Origin: Arthrobacter sp. FW306-07-I
GTDB lineage: Bacteria > Actinomycetota > Actinomycetes > Actinomycetales > Micrococcaceae
Direction of reading: 5' to 3'
DNA: 64,000 nucleotides
NCBI RefSeq assembly: GCF_021800405.1
Contig: NZ_CP084550.1
Span: forward strand, 372,001-436,000
Position numbers and translations under genes: made by a program. The notes beneath the pieces were generated by a model that was not told the DNA's origin, did no database searches, and saw only the letters and a list, made by a program, of their open reading frames with translations. Positions 20,853 through 29,535 of the stretch are shown here, piece after piece (position 1 is the stretch's first letter; every line of letters begins with the position of its first letter).

Positions 20853-21585
20853 CGTAGGCCAATCATTCGGCTCCTGGACGGCAGGAGGCGACCCGGCCAT
20901 GTTCCAGCTGATCACCAGTGCCAACGTGGCCTGCGGCCTGCACGCGGGCGACCCCGTCACCATGCTGGACAGCTGCCGCGCAGCATACGAACTCGACGTC
21001 ACTGTGGGGGCGCACCTCGGCTACCGCGACCTGGCGGGCTATGGCCAGCGCGCGCTGGGGATGGGCTTCGACGAGCTGTTCGGCGACGTGCTGTACCAAT
21101 TGGGGGCGCTCGACGGCGTCGCGCATGCCGTGGGTGCCTCCGTGGACTACGTGAAAGCACACGGAGCGCTGTACGACGCTTTGATTTCCGACGCCGAACA
21201 GGCCTCCGCCGTGGTTGCCGCGGTTAATGCCTATGACCCCGGCCTTCCCATCCTGGGCTTCCCGGGCTCCGAGCTGCTGAAGCAGGCAAAGGAGGCCGGG
21301 CACCCGGTGTTCATCGAGGCCTTCGCGGACCGCGCGTACCTGGCCGACGGCAGCTTGGTGCCGCTTTCCGACGAGGACGCGGTCCTGCACGACGTTGATG
21401 TGGTAGTTGAGCGCGCTGTTCGACTGGCAACGCAAGGGGAAGTGGTGGCCGTGGACGGGACGGCGGTCAACGTCCGGCCGGACTCCCTGCGCCTCCAGGG
21501 CGGCAGTCCAGGCGCAGTGGAATTGGCGGCCCGTATTCGTGCTGGGCTTGAGGCCGCAGGCGTGGAGCTTGAGGCCTTCGCGTAG
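20836..21585 (+). CDS. pxpA: 5-oxoprolinase subunit A (LamB/YcsF family)
   Basis: A 249-residue LamB/YcsF protein. The start MDLNADVGQSFGSW, SANVACGLHAGDP, VGAHLGYRDLAGYG, VKAHGALYDA and EAFADRAYLADGSLVP are all family signatures. PxpA works with PxpB and PxpC to hydrolyse 5-oxoproline to glutamate using ATP. The partners are not beside it here, which is unusual. The start is a TTG inside the previous gene, with GGAAGG 8 bases upstream; the 17-base overlap suggests coupling. Confidence 0.85.
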   Translation: MDLNADVGQSFGSWTAGGDPAMFQLITSANVACGLHAGDPVTMLDSCRAAYELDVTVGAHLGYRDLAGYGQRALGMGFDELFGDVLYQLGALDGVAHAVGASVDYVKAHGALYDALISDAEQASAVVAAVNAYDPGLPILGFPGSELLKQAKEAGHPVFIEAFADRAYLADGSLVPLSDEDAVLHDVDVVVERAVRLATQGEVVAVDGTAVNVRPDSLRLQGGSPGAVELAARIRAGLEAAGVELEAFA

Positions 21586-21675
21586 GGGATGTCCGGCGGG
21601 ACTCCCTGGCCCTGCCGAACCGTTCATACTTTGCTCCAGCCCCATGGACGATGTTGCCCGAACCCTTGAATTCCG

Positions 21676-23364
21676 TCATCGGGATGGTACGAGCGGGGTT
21701 GCGAGGAGCTGGGCCCAGAGGGGATCGTCCGGCGACAGGTCATCGGGGTCTATGAAGCTGTCATCGTCTGGTTCGCATAGCGGGAGGTCTTCGGGCCCCG
21801 CCTCGAGACAGCGGATATTGAGACAGGGGACATCGATACACCCGGCATCGTGACATTTGGCGTCCGTACATCTGGCGTCCTTACATCTGGCGTCGAGGCT
21901 CAGGGTGTCCGAGGACCGCAGTTCGGTGGGCATCAGCCATTGCGGCCAGTACGTGGGTTCTGGGTCTGGGTGTTCGGGTTTGTAGTGGCGGCCGGTGGGT
22001 GAGGTCCAGCCGGGTGATCTGTCTTCTGTTGCCGGGTCTGGTGTCCATTGGGTGTGGTGTTTGAGCCGGTGGTGTTTCGGGCAGAGCTGTGCCAGGTTGC
22101 TGGCCCCGGTGGGTCCGCCACATTCCCAGGATTGCAGGTGGTCGGTTTCGTTGTCCGGGGTGCGGTTGGTGCAGCCGGGGAAGGTGCATTTGGCGTCGCG
22201 CATCCTGATCCAGCGTTTGATGGTTTCGGTGAGCCGGTAGTTCTTCCGGCCGATCTCCAAGGGTGCCCCGTCCCTCGGGTCGACCAGGACGCGGTAGAAG
22301 GAGTTCGCCCCGTGGGCGACCAGTTTCCGGGCCATGGACGCCGGGATGGGTCCGAGCCCGTCGAGCATGGCGGGCTCATCCGTGAGTCCGAGGAGGGAGA
22401 ACACCGGCACCATGACCAGGACGTCGGCCTGCGGGGTGGGGACCTTGCCGGGTTCGCTTGCTGATCCAAGGAGCAGGGATGCTGCGATGTCGGGGCGGAG
22501 TTGGGTGATGGTGCGTGGTTCGTTGGGGCCTTGGAGGCCGCGGGCGGTGGCGGTGGTGCGGTTCCAGATGGCGCAGGCGGTGTCGCCGGGGAGGTAGAGC
22601 GAGACCCAGGCCATGCCGTCCCGGTCCGGGGTGTATTCCATCCGCCGGTCCGCCACCCCTTTGGCGTGGCGTTTCTGCAGTGTCTCGGGGTGGTGGCGTT
22701 CGCGCCAGGCGCGGACTTTGGCCCGGAACCGGGAGGGGACGAGTTCGCCAGGGGCTGCGCCGCGGGCGGGGTGGGGTGCGTCGGGGTCGAAGAAGTGGGC
22801 CACCAGCGCGGCAGCGCCGGCCGGATCGAGGCCCTCGGTTTCGTCCGCGACGATGCGGGCGTGCTGCCAGGACATGGCGCCGGTGGCCAGGGCCTGGAAC
22901 ACGGGTGGGAGGGAGCAGATTTTCCGGGACTGTTCCACCAGGGCACCGGCAGCGGCGGAGCTGACGGTGAGGACCCCTGCGATCTCCTCCACCGCGGACA
23001 TCTCGGCGTAGGTGCGGTCCTGGATGGACGCGTCAGGGGGAGTCATGGCCTGCTGGAACCCGATCGCCTCCGCTGCATCCCGCGCCTTCATCGCCGCAAG
23101 CTGCGCCTCCAACCGGGCCGTGAGTTCCAGCCGCTCCAGCCGGATCTCGTACCGCCGCTGCAGCACATCGACACCCGGACCAATAACAACGCCGGAACCG
23201 AGAGCAGCGCCCGAACCAACAGCAATCCCGGAGGCCAGGAACGCATCCTCCCGCTCCAGCGCACTTATGGCATCCAGCGCACCAAGGGCAGTGAGCGCAT
23301 CAAGGGCGGCCACAGAGGCATGAACACCCTCCAAAGCCACCCCGACACCACAGCCGATTCCCAT
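21676..23364 (-). CDS. DUF222/HNH endonuclease (13E12-type) with a cysteine-repeat tail
   Basis: A 562-residue protein of the actinobacterial DUF222-HNH family. The DUF222 region spans roughly residues 60-350 and the HNH motif CTFPGCTNRTPDNETDHLQ...LCPKHHRLKH lies near 400-450. These are multicopy putative nucleases of unknown role. The N-terminal 50 residues are low-complexity (ALDALTALGALDAI; GSGAALGSGVVIGPG). Near the C-terminus, Cys recurs every five residues (DARCKDARCTDAKCHDAGC and on), encoded by 15-base DNA repeats near 21809-21895. The ATG at 23364 is the longest start; a shorter one is possible. Confidence 0.85.
   Translation of the reverse strand: MGIGCGVGVALEGVHASVAALDALTALGALDAISALEREDAFLASGIAVGSGAALGSGVVIGPGVDVLQRRYEIRLERLELTARLEAQLAAMKARDAAEAIGFQQAMTPPDASIQDRTYAEMSAVEEIAGVLTVSSAAAGALVEQSRKICSLPPVFQALATGAMSWQHARIVADETEGLDPAGAAALVAHFFDPDAPHPARGAAPGELVPSRFRAKVRAWRERHHPETLQKRHAKGVADRRMEYTPDRDGMAWVSLYLPGDTACAIWNRTTATARGLQGPNEPRTITQLRPDIAASLLLGSASEPGKVPTPQADVLVMVPVFSLLGLTDEPAMLDGLGPIPASMARKLVAHGANSFYRVLVDPRDGAPLEIGRKNYRLTETIKRWIRMRDAKCTFPGCTNRTPDNETDHLQSWECGGPTGASNLAQLCPKHHRLKHHTQWTPDPATEDRSPGWTSPTGRHYKPEHPDPEPTYWPQWLMPTELRSSDTLSLDARCKDARCTDAKCHDAGCIDVPCLNIRCLEAGPEDLPLCEPDDDSFIDPDDLSPDDPLWAQLLATPLVPSR
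21809..21895 (-). repeat. 15-base coding repeats for a C-x4-C tail
   Basis: Units such as GGCGTCCGTACATCT, GGCGTCCTTACATCT and more diverged copies repeat in frame inside the HNH gene and encode five-residue units ending in Cys. Seven cysteines with exact five-residue spacing result. Confidence 0.65.
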
Positions 23365-23572
23365 AGAAGAATCATCTATCGAGGGTCTGACATTATGAGT
23401 TGTGCCGCTGCCGACACCCGCCCGGGTAAAGCCGGAGCACCCGAGCCGGCGTGCCGTCGTCGTAGGTATTTCCGCCGTCAGGTTCCCTCTCGCACCTCGA
23501 ATATCCGCCGCGAACAGGAATGTGCGCCGCGGCAGTATCTATCCGCCGCGAAAAAGCTCCCGGCCTAATGCG

Positions 23573-24934
23573 TCACCCAAAAATCAGCTGCGCCACCGTA
23601 AAGATTGCCAAGCCCGCAAGAGACCCCACCACGGTGCCGTTGATGCGGATGAACTGCAGGTCCTTGCCCACCTGGAGCTCGATCTTCTGTGAGGTCTCTT
23701 CGGCGTCCCAACGCGCCACGGTGTCCGTGATGACCCCGGCGATGTCCGAGCGGTAGGTCCGGACCAGGTAGCCCGCGGCGTCACCGATCCAGGCGTTGAC
23801 CTTCCCTGCCAGTTCGGGATCGTCCACCAGCCTCGAACCAAAATCGCGCACAGCTGCCTTGAACTTGATGGTGAGCTCGCTGTCCGGGTCGTCCACGGCA
23901 CCCAGCAGCGCGTTCTTCACGGTGCCCCACGTCCGGGACGCCAATTCGCGCACCTCGGGATCCCCGAGCACCTGCGCCTTGATGTCCTCAGCGCGGGCGA
24001 TCATTGCCGGGTCATGCTGCAGGTCCTGCGCGAGGTCGTTGAGGTACTTGTCGATTGACTGGCGCACCTGGTGCCTGGGATCTGCCTGCACGGCCCGCAC
24101 GAACTTGAGGATCTCAAGGTAGACCTTGTCGCCCACCAGCCCGTCCACGAACTGCGGAACCCAGGTGGGGGAGCGGTCGGACACCAGGTGCGTCACGGTG
24201 TCGTGGTTCTCGTCTACCCAATCCGCCGCGCGGTCCACCAACAGGTCCACCAGCGTGTGGTGGTGCCCGTCGTGGAAGATCCGCTCCGCAAGCCTGCCCA
24301 CCGGAGGTCCCCACGGCGGCGTGAGCAGGTGCTTGCGCACCATGCCCTCGATGACCGCCTGGACGTCGTCGTCATTCAACACCTTGAAGGCGCCGCGGAT
24401 CACCGCTGCGCCCTCCTTGGCCACCCGGTCGGCACCGCCGGGCGCGGAAAGCCACTCACCTGCCCGGCGGGCGATGTTGACGCTGGCCAGCTTGTCCTGG
24501 ACCACCTGCTCGGAAAGGAAGTTGGTTTCCACGAATTCGCCCAGGGAGGCGCCGATCTGGTCCTTCCGCCGGGGAATGATGGCGGTGTGCGGGATCTTGA
24601 TGCCCATGGGGTACTTGAATAGGGCAGTGACGGCGAACCAGTCGGCCAGCGCACCCACCATCCCGCCCTCGGCGGCCGCGCGAACATACTGCAGCCATGG
24701 ATATTCCTTTTGCAGCGCGAACGCGAAGACAAAAATCACCGCCATGGCAATGAGCAGGCTCACCGCCAGCAGCTTCATCATCCGCAGCGCTGCCGCCTTT
24801 TCGGCGTCACCGGCGCCAAGCTGGCGGCTTACGACGGCGCCTGCGGCCATGGTGCCCGGCCTCACCTGCTGCGCGGGTTCGGTGGGGGCTTCCTGCGTGG
24901 CTGGCCCGGTAGTTGCCTCAGAGTTCACCTGCAT
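23573..24934 (-). CDS. DUF445 family membrane protein
   Basis: A 453-residue DUF445 (YjiN-like) protein of unknown function. After a polar N-terminus, a transmembrane helix lies at about residues 54-73 (LLAVSLLIAMAVIFVFAFAL), followed by the family motif AAAEGGMVGALADWFAVTALF and IPHTAIIPRRKDQIGASLGEFV. The C-terminus ends in a second hydrophobic helix (GSLAGLAIFTVAQLIFG). The middle is long and amphipathic. It is divergently transcribed from the glycerophosphodiesterase gene 50 bases away. Confidence 0.85.
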   Translation of the reverse strand: MQVNSEATTGPATQEAPTEPAQQVRPGTMAAGAVVSRQLGAGDAEKAAALRMMKLLAVSLLIAMAVIFVFAFALQKEYPWLQYVRAAAEGGMVGALADWFAVTALFKYPMGIKIPHTAIIPRRKDQIGASLGEFVETNFLSEQVVQDKLASVNIARRAGEWLSAPGGADRVAKEGAAVIRGAFKVLNDDDVQAVIEGMVRKHLLTPPWGPPVGRLAERIFHDGHHHTLVDLLVDRAADWVDENHDTVTHLVSDRSPTWVPQFVDGLVGDKVYLEILKFVRAVQADPRHQVRQSIDKYLNDLAQDLQHDPAMIARAEDIKAQVLGDPEVRELASRTWGTVKNALLGAVDDPDSELTIKFKAAVRDFGSRLVDDPELAGKVNAWIGDAAGYLVRTYRSDIAGVITDTVARWDAEETSQKIELQVGKDLQFIRINGTVVGSLAGLAIFTVAQLIFG

Positions 24935-24983
24935 GTGCCAAGCCTAGCCCCGAAGGCGGGGGCCGGTCGGCTACCGTGTGACC

Positions 24984-25883
24984 ATGACAACTGACGAGTC
25001 AGTGCCGCAGCGGCCGCTGGTCTTTGCACACCGCGGTTCAAGCGGCGCCTATGCCGAACACACGCGCGCAGCCTACCTGCAGGCCCTGGCAGATGGGGCC
25101 GACGGGGTGGAGTGCGACGTCCACCTGACCCGCGACCAGCATGTGGTCCTGCTGCACGACGCCAACCTGGACCGCACATCGGACGGAACCGGGCCGGTGG
25201 CAGAACGGACCCTTGGTGAACTGCGCCAGCTGGATTTTTCGTCCTGGAAGGGTGTCCGGATCCCCGACACGTACGGGGCGCGCTCGGAACAGCTCCTCAC
25301 CTTGCCGGAGCTGCTGGACATCCTTCGGGGAGCGGGCCGTCCCGTAAAGCTCGCCATCGAGCTCAAACACCCCAGCCCGTACCAGCTCAAACTGGAGGAC
25401 CGGGTGCTCGAAGTGCTCCGCAGCGAGGGCTGGGACCCGCAAAGCTCCACCGTGGACAACGTGGCTGTGACCTTCATGAGTTTCAGCCCCGATTCCGTCC
25501 GGCACCTGCTCCTTTCCGTTCCGCCCCAGTACATCTGCCAGCTCGTGGACGACCTCACCATTCACGAGATCCGGGGTGGACTGGGAGTTGGACCTCTTGC
25601 CGGCGGTGCCATCGCCAACCTGATGAAGGCGACCCAACTGGAGGGCGAACGGATCCTGGACGACCGGGAAGTAGGGATGGCCGGCCCCGGCATCGACTAC
25701 GTCCGGGAGCGCCCTGCCACCGTCCGCCGCTGGCTGGAGTCCGGACGGCGCTTCCGCGTCTGGACGGTGGACTCGCCGGAAGATGTGGCCCTCTGCCAGG
25801 ACCTGGGCATCCAGGAGATCACCACCAACGTTCCGGGCCGTGTCCTTGACCAGCTCAAACTGGCTTCGCCGCAGGGCAAGTAG
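24984..25883 (+). CDS. Glycerophosphodiester phosphodiesterase family protein
   Basis: A 299-residue GDPD-fold protein. The catalytic signatures are FAHRGSSGAYAEHTRAAY, GVECDVHLTRDQHVVLLHD and the C-terminal WTVDSPEDVALCQDLGIQEITTN. These hydrolyse glycerophosphodiesters to glycerol-3-phosphate and an alcohol. No signal peptide is visible, so it is probably cytosolic. ATG 24984 or GTG 24978 are possible starts; there is no clear Shine-Dalgarno, and a TACCGT box just upstream suggests a leaderless mRNA. The next gene begins 9 bases downstream. Confidence 0.9.
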   Translation: MTTDESVPQRPLVFAHRGSSGAYAEHTRAAYLQALADGADGVECDVHLTRDQHVVLLHDANLDRTSDGTGPVAERTLGELRQLDFSSWKGVRIPDTYGARSEQLLTLPELLDILRGAGRPVKLAIELKHPSPYQLKLEDRVLEVLRSEGWDPQSSTVDNVAVTFMSFSPDSVRHLLLSVPPQYICQLVDDLTIHEIRGGLGVGPLAGGAIANLMKATQLEGERILDDREVGMAGPGIDYVRERPATVRRWLESGRRFRVWTVDSPEDVALCQDLGIQEITTNVPGRVLDQLKLASPQGK

Positions 25884-25891
25884 GGCCTGAA

Positions 25892-27235
25892 GTGGACGCG
25901 TATTCGCCGCGCCACTGGTGGTCCGGCCCGCTCGATGTCGAAGGCCTTGCGCTGCATTCGGTGGAGGCCGCGGCGGCCGCCCTCAACCTGTTTGAAGGTA
26001 CGCCCGGTCGGTTTAGGACCACGCCGGCCCTCACCGCGGCGGCTTTCGACTCCTTCGGCCATCTGCGCATCGCCGGGCGCAAACCGCAGGGCTTTGCGCC
26101 CCTTTCGGGCTTCCATCGCACCAGCGATGGATGGATCCGTACCCACGCCAACTATCCCCACCATGAGCAGCGGCTGCTGCAGGCCCTGGGCGCAGCCTCG
26201 CCTGAGGAGGCGGAGCGGCAACTCCACTCCATGGCCGCACTGGAAGCCGAGGCTGCCATCCAGGGCAAGGGCGGCATAGCCGCGGCTGTCAGGACGCGCA
26301 GCGAATGGCTTGACTCGGACATGGGGCGGGCAGCGGGACTGGGCCCTTGGATTGCTTTCGATTTTGCCGACGGTGCAACGGCCGGCCTGGGGTTGGAGGA
26401 GTCTGCAGCGGCAACAGTTGCCGCGAACGGCACCGAGGCCAGCCCCGGCATGTCCCACAACGGCTCGCCGCTCGACGGATTGCGGGTCCTGGACCTGACC
26501 CGGGTGATCGCGGGGCCCGTTGCCACCCGCCTGCTCGCGGCCCTCGGAGCAGATGTCCTGCGGATCGACCCGCCCGCCTTCCCCGAGATTGAAGACCAGT
26601 TCGTGGACACGGCATTCGGCAAGCGCAGCGCCGAGGCAGATCTCAGTGTGCCGGATATCCAGCACAAGTTGCGGCAACTCCTGGCGGCTGCGGATGTGGT
26701 GGTGGCCGGATACAGGCATGGCGCCCTGGACCGCTTTGGGCTCAACCCCCGGGAACTGCTTGCCTTGTACCCCCGGCTTGCGGTGGTCACCCTGGACAGC
26801 TGGGGGAGCGCTGGTCCCTGGAGCGGACTCCGCGGTTTCGACAGCATTGTCCAGGCCGCGTGCGGAATCGCGCACGTTTACGGCAAGGAAAATGACGACG
26901 GCGAGTGGCGCCCCGGTGCCCTGCCCGTCCAGGCGCTGGACCACGCCACAGGCTACGGCGTTGCTGCGGCTGCCATCCACCTGCTGGGCCGACGCCGTTG
27001 GATGGGGACCGGGGGCGCCGCGCACCTGTCGCTCGCCCGGACCGCCGAGGAACTCTTCGCACTGGGAAGGAACGCGGAGCTGCCTTCAGAACTGCCCGCC
27101 CCCGACTACCGCTCCAGGGACAGCACATACGGCGAACTCCGCTATGTTGGGCCGCCGCTGATGGATGGGGACCAGCCCCTGGACTATCCGTTCCCGCCAC
27201 CGCCGTATGGAGGAACTCCGCTCGCGTGGGCATGA
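25892..27235 (+). CDS. Family III (CaiB/BaiF) CoA-transferase, apparently circularly permuted
   Basis: A 447-residue CoA-transferase-like protein. The Rossmann-domain start of this family, LDGLRVLDLTRVIAGPVATR, normally lies near residue 5 but here is at about 195. The first 190 residues resemble the small domain that normally follows: GFHRTSDGWIRTHANYPHHE (residues 73-92) aligns with the FRSSDGKWVVIAANQD motif of the CoA-transferase at 63094, and AVRTRSEWLDSDMGRA (132-147) with its usual continuation. GFDSIVQAACG and DHATGYGVAAAAIHLL then close the protein. Substrate unknown. GTG start. Confidence 0.8.
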   Translation: MDAYSPRHWWSGPLDVEGLALHSVEAAAAALNLFEGTPGRFRTTPALTAAAFDSFGHLRIAGRKPQGFAPLSGFHRTSDGWIRTHANYPHHEQRLLQALGAASPEEAERQLHSMAALEAEAAIQGKGGIAAAVRTRSEWLDSDMGRAAGLGPWIAFDFADGATAGLGLEESAAATVAANGTEASPGMSHNGSPLDGLRVLDLTRVIAGPVATRLLAALGADVLRIDPPAFPEIEDQFVDTAFGKRSAEADLSVPDIQHKLRQLLAAADVVVAGYRHGALDRFGLNPRELLALYPRLAVVTLDSWGSAGPWSGLRGFDSIVQAACGIAHVYGKENDDGEWRPGALPVQALDHATGYGVAAAAIHLLGRRRWMGTGGAAHLSLARTAEELFALGRNAELPSELPAPDYRSRDSTYGELRYVGPPLMDGDQPLDYPFPPPPYGGTPLAWA

Positions 27236-27343
27236 AGGGTGCCCTGTGTGACAGCTGCCCCGGTGAGATAGCTGGGCAAGCGCTTTTCCTCCCGTCATCG
27301 CCAGGTGGCAGCCGCCGGTTTCTGGCCGCCGCATGTGCTGTGA

Positions 27344-27988
27344 TTGAGTGGTTCCATGTCTTTTCCCTGGCCCGGCCCCGCATTTCGGAGCCCGTCCATG
27401 CGCGGTTTGTCCACGCCGGGCTCGTCCTTTTCGCGCCCGTCGCTTCACGGCCCAACAGTCCAGAACCTGTCCGCCGCTGCCATGGCCGCCCTTCTGCTGG
27501 CCAGCGCAAGCAAGCATTTCCGGGATCCCGGCTTCTACCGGGAGGTAGTTCCGGACTACCTGTGCCGCAGGGATGCCGCGCCGGGCGCCAGTCAAAGCAA
27601 CAGGGACCATAGCAGCAGGGACCAGGGCAACAGGAACCCAGGCGCCGGGGACCAAAGCAACGGGGACCAGGGCGCCGGAGTGCAGCATCCCTTGGCCCTC
27701 CTGTCCCGGGACGAGTGGATCGCAGTGAGTGGCCTGCTGGAGCTGGCGGCCGCCGTCGGAATCCTGCTGCCGCCTACCCGCAAACTAACGGCCACGGCCC
27801 TCACTGCCATGTTCACCGCGTTCCTGGCCGGCCACGTGGACGCCCTCAAGCGGGCGTACGGGCCAGCAGGCACGTCCCGCCGTCGGAAGATCCATACCGT
27901 GCGGCTGCCGCTGCAGGCACCCCTGATCCTGTGGGCCTGGAGCCTGCGGAAATCCCTGCCCATAAACCGGCGCGGAGGCCGGGCGTGA
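27344..27988 (+). CDS. DoxX-like membrane protein with pentapeptide-repeat insert
   Basis: A protein of up to 214 residues with hydrophobic helices around residues 45-60, 125-142 and 150-165 (LTATALTAMFTAFLAGHVDAL), resembling small DoxX/DoxD-type proteins. Residues about 85-112 are a polar insert of five-residue units (SNRDH, SSRDQ, GNRNP, GAGDQ, SNGDQ) encoded by a 15-base tandem repeat. The start is unclear: TTG 27344 or ATG 27356, neither with a strong ribosome site. It overlaps azlC by 4 bases. Confidence 0.62.
   Translation: MSGSMSFPWPGPAFRSPSMRGLSTPGSSFSRPSLHGPTVQNLSAAAMAALLLASASKHFRDPGFYREVVPDYLCRRDAAPGASQSNRDHSSRDQGNRNPGAGDQSNGDQGAGVQHPLALLSRDEWIAVSGLLELAAAVGILLPPTRKLTATALTAMFTAFLAGHVDALKRAYGPAGTSRRRKIHTVRLPLQAPLILWAWSLRKSLPINRRGGRA
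27596..27680 (+). repeat. 15-base tandem repeat, about 5.7 units, inside the DoxX-like gene
   Basis: Units AGCAACAGGGACCAT, AGCAGCAGGGACCAG, GGCAACAGGAACCCA, GGCGCCGGGGACCAA, AGCAACGGGGACCAG and a partial GGCGCCGGAG follow without gaps. The period is a multiple of three, so copy-number change would keep the frame. Confidence 0.8.
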
Positions 27989-28773
27989 AGCTGCTGGCCT
28001 CGCCGGCGGCCAGGGTAGGCCTCTCCATCAGCGTTGCCACCGGCCTGTACGGGATCTCTTTCGGCGCGCTCGCGGTGACGTCCGGCCTCAACTTCTGGCA
28101 GGCCATGGCCCTGAGCCTGCTCCTCTTCAGCGGTGGCTCGCAGTTCGCCTTCATTGGCGTTGTGGCCGGCGGTGGATCGGGCATCGCGGCCATGAGCGCC
28201 GCAACCCTCCTGGGCATGCGCAACGGCATCTACGGCATGCAGCTGAACGCGCTGCTGCGGCCCACCGGCTGGCGCAAGTACGTCGGGGCCCAGCTGACCA
28301 TCGACGAATCCACGGCGACCAGCACGGGCCAGACGGACCCTGCGGAGCAGCGCCGCGGTTTTTGGACGGCCGGAATTGGTGTGTACGTGCTGTGGAACCT
28401 CTTCACGGCCGTGGGTGCGCTCGCCGGCAGCGGGTTGGGCGATCCCAAACAATGGGGACTCGACGGTGCTGCCGTCGCCGCTTTCCTGGCCTTGCTGTGG
28501 CCCCGGCTCAAGGGCCGGGAGCCCATCGCCATCGCGGCCGTGTGCGCCGTGGCTACCGTCGTGGCGGTTCCCTTCGTGCCGCCGGGCGTACCCATCCTCG
28601 TTGCCGCCGTCGTGGCGGCACTCGTGGGGTGGTTCAGCCATGGCCGCCGCGACGAAGGCCTGGAGCCCGACGTCGAGCCTTACACGCATCACGCCGGCCA
28701 TCACCAGGATGCTGCCGGCACGCACCCGGGAGCGAAGCGCCGCGAAGCCACGGATCCGGAGGCAGGCTCGTGA
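27985..28773 (+). CDS. azlC: AzlC-family branched-chain amino-acid exporter, large subunit
   Basis: A 262-residue AzlC/YgaZ protein: LYGISFGALAVTSGLNFWQA, LLFSGGSQFAFIGVVAGGG and MRNGIYGMQLNALLR are the family motifs in the first half, with several further hydrophobic helices. The last 40 residues form a hydrophilic His-rich tail (THHAGHHQD). Together with AzlD it exports branched-chain amino acids or analogues in characterised relatives. The GTG at 27985 overlaps the previous stop (GTGA). Confidence 0.88.
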   Translation: MKLLASPAARVGLSISVATGLYGISFGALAVTSGLNFWQAMALSLLLFSGGSQFAFIGVVAGGGSGIAAMSAATLLGMRNGIYGMQLNALLRPTGWRKYVGAQLTIDESTATSTGQTDPAEQRRGFWTAGIGVYVLWNLFTAVGALAGSGLGDPKQWGLDGAAVAAFLALLWPRLKGREPIAIAAVCAVATVVAVPFVPPGVPILVAAVVAALVGWFSHGRRDEGLEPDVEPYTHHAGHHQDAAGTHPGAKRREATDPEAGS

Positions 28774-29081
28774 GCTTGTGGACGTGGTTGCTGATTGCCT
28801 GCGCCCTTGCCTACGCCTGGAAAATCGTTGGGTACTTTGTGCCGGCCAGATTCCTTGAGGATCCGCGCACATCACGCATCGCGGGCACCATGACCATAGG
28901 ACTGCTCGCGTCACTGACCGTGGTGAACGCGGTGGTGTCAGGCCAGGGCCTTGCTGCCGACGCGAGGCTTGGCGCGCTTGCCGCAGCCGCAATCGCCTTG
29001 GCGCTCCGGGCCCCTTTCCTGGTGGTGGTCATCGCCGGAGCCGGCACCGCGGCCCTGTTGCGGTTCCTCGGCTGGAGCTAA
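28770..29081 (+). CDS. azlD: AzlD-family exporter small subunit
   Basis: A 103-residue, four-helix protein (WLLIACALAYAWKIVGYFVP; TMTIGLLASLTVVNAVV; ALRAPFLVVVIAGAGTAALL) matching AzlD/YgaH, the obligatory partner of AzlC. The GTG start overlaps the azlC stop by 4 bases, so the subunits are coupled. Confidence 0.88.
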   Translation: MSLWTWLLIACALAYAWKIVGYFVPARFLEDPRTSRIAGTMTIGLLASLTVVNAVVSGQGLAADARLGALAAAAIALALRAPFLVVVIAGAGTAALLRFLGWS

Positions 29082-29104
29082 CCGCACACCAACCGCGCCG
29101 GATA

Positions 29105-29118
29105 GTGACTCGGGTCAC
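29105..29118. promoter_or_regulatory. Small palindrome upstream of the 29195 gene
   Basis: GTGAC (29105-29109) and GTCAC (29114-29118) form an inverted repeat with a 4-base spacer about 80 bases before the next start codon. It might be a regulator site. Confidence 0.3.
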
Positions 29119-29194
29119 TTCAACCATAAGGTGCCGGTTGTACTATGAGATCGGCTTATGCAGTTGGCCATGGCATTCCCTATGAACGGCGACC

Positions 29195-29452
29195 ATGGAA
29201 AATCAGCTGCATCCTGCAGGCGGCTTGGCGGGCAAGCCCCGCCAGAAGAATGCCCGACGGCGGGCGGGGCTGCCTGCCAAACGCTTCTTCAGGCGCTTCG
29301 CCAGGCTTTCGGACGTTCCGCAAGAGGACCTTGAATTTCTTTCCCAAAGGCTGCGTGAGGCACTCGACATCGATCCGGCGTCGTCCGTGCCGACACTGCA
29401 GGCCCTGGTGCATCAGGAAATCCGCAGGCGGGGAGACCCCGGCAACGCCTAG
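29195..29452 (+). CDS. Small basic hypothetical protein
   Basis: An 85-residue protein, strongly basic in the first half (KPRQKNARRRAGLPAKRFFRRFARLS) and with a helical C-terminus (DLEFLSQRLREALDIDPASS). I do not recognise the family. It is co-directional with the histidine-rich protein gene 83 bases downstream. The ribosome site is weak. Confidence 0.5.
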   Translation: MENQLHPAGGLAGKPRQKNARRRAGLPAKRFFRRFARLSDVPQEDLEFLSQRLREALDIDPASSVPTLQALVHQEIRRRGDPGNA

Positions 29453-29535
29453 CGCAGGCACCCTCCGGGTGCCATGTGTGGTGCACTGGAAGAGAGGCAG
29501 CCCACACCCAGGCGGCCACTAAAGGAGGAATCGAG

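Noticed and set aside
21676..23364. HNH gene as part of a restriction or mobile element
   Set aside because: DUF222-HNH proteins are common chromosomal genes in actinobacteria; no methylase, integrase, att site or transposase is near.
27596..27680. Possible CRISPR array
   Set aside because: The 15-base units are contiguous with no spacers and lie in frame in a coding region.
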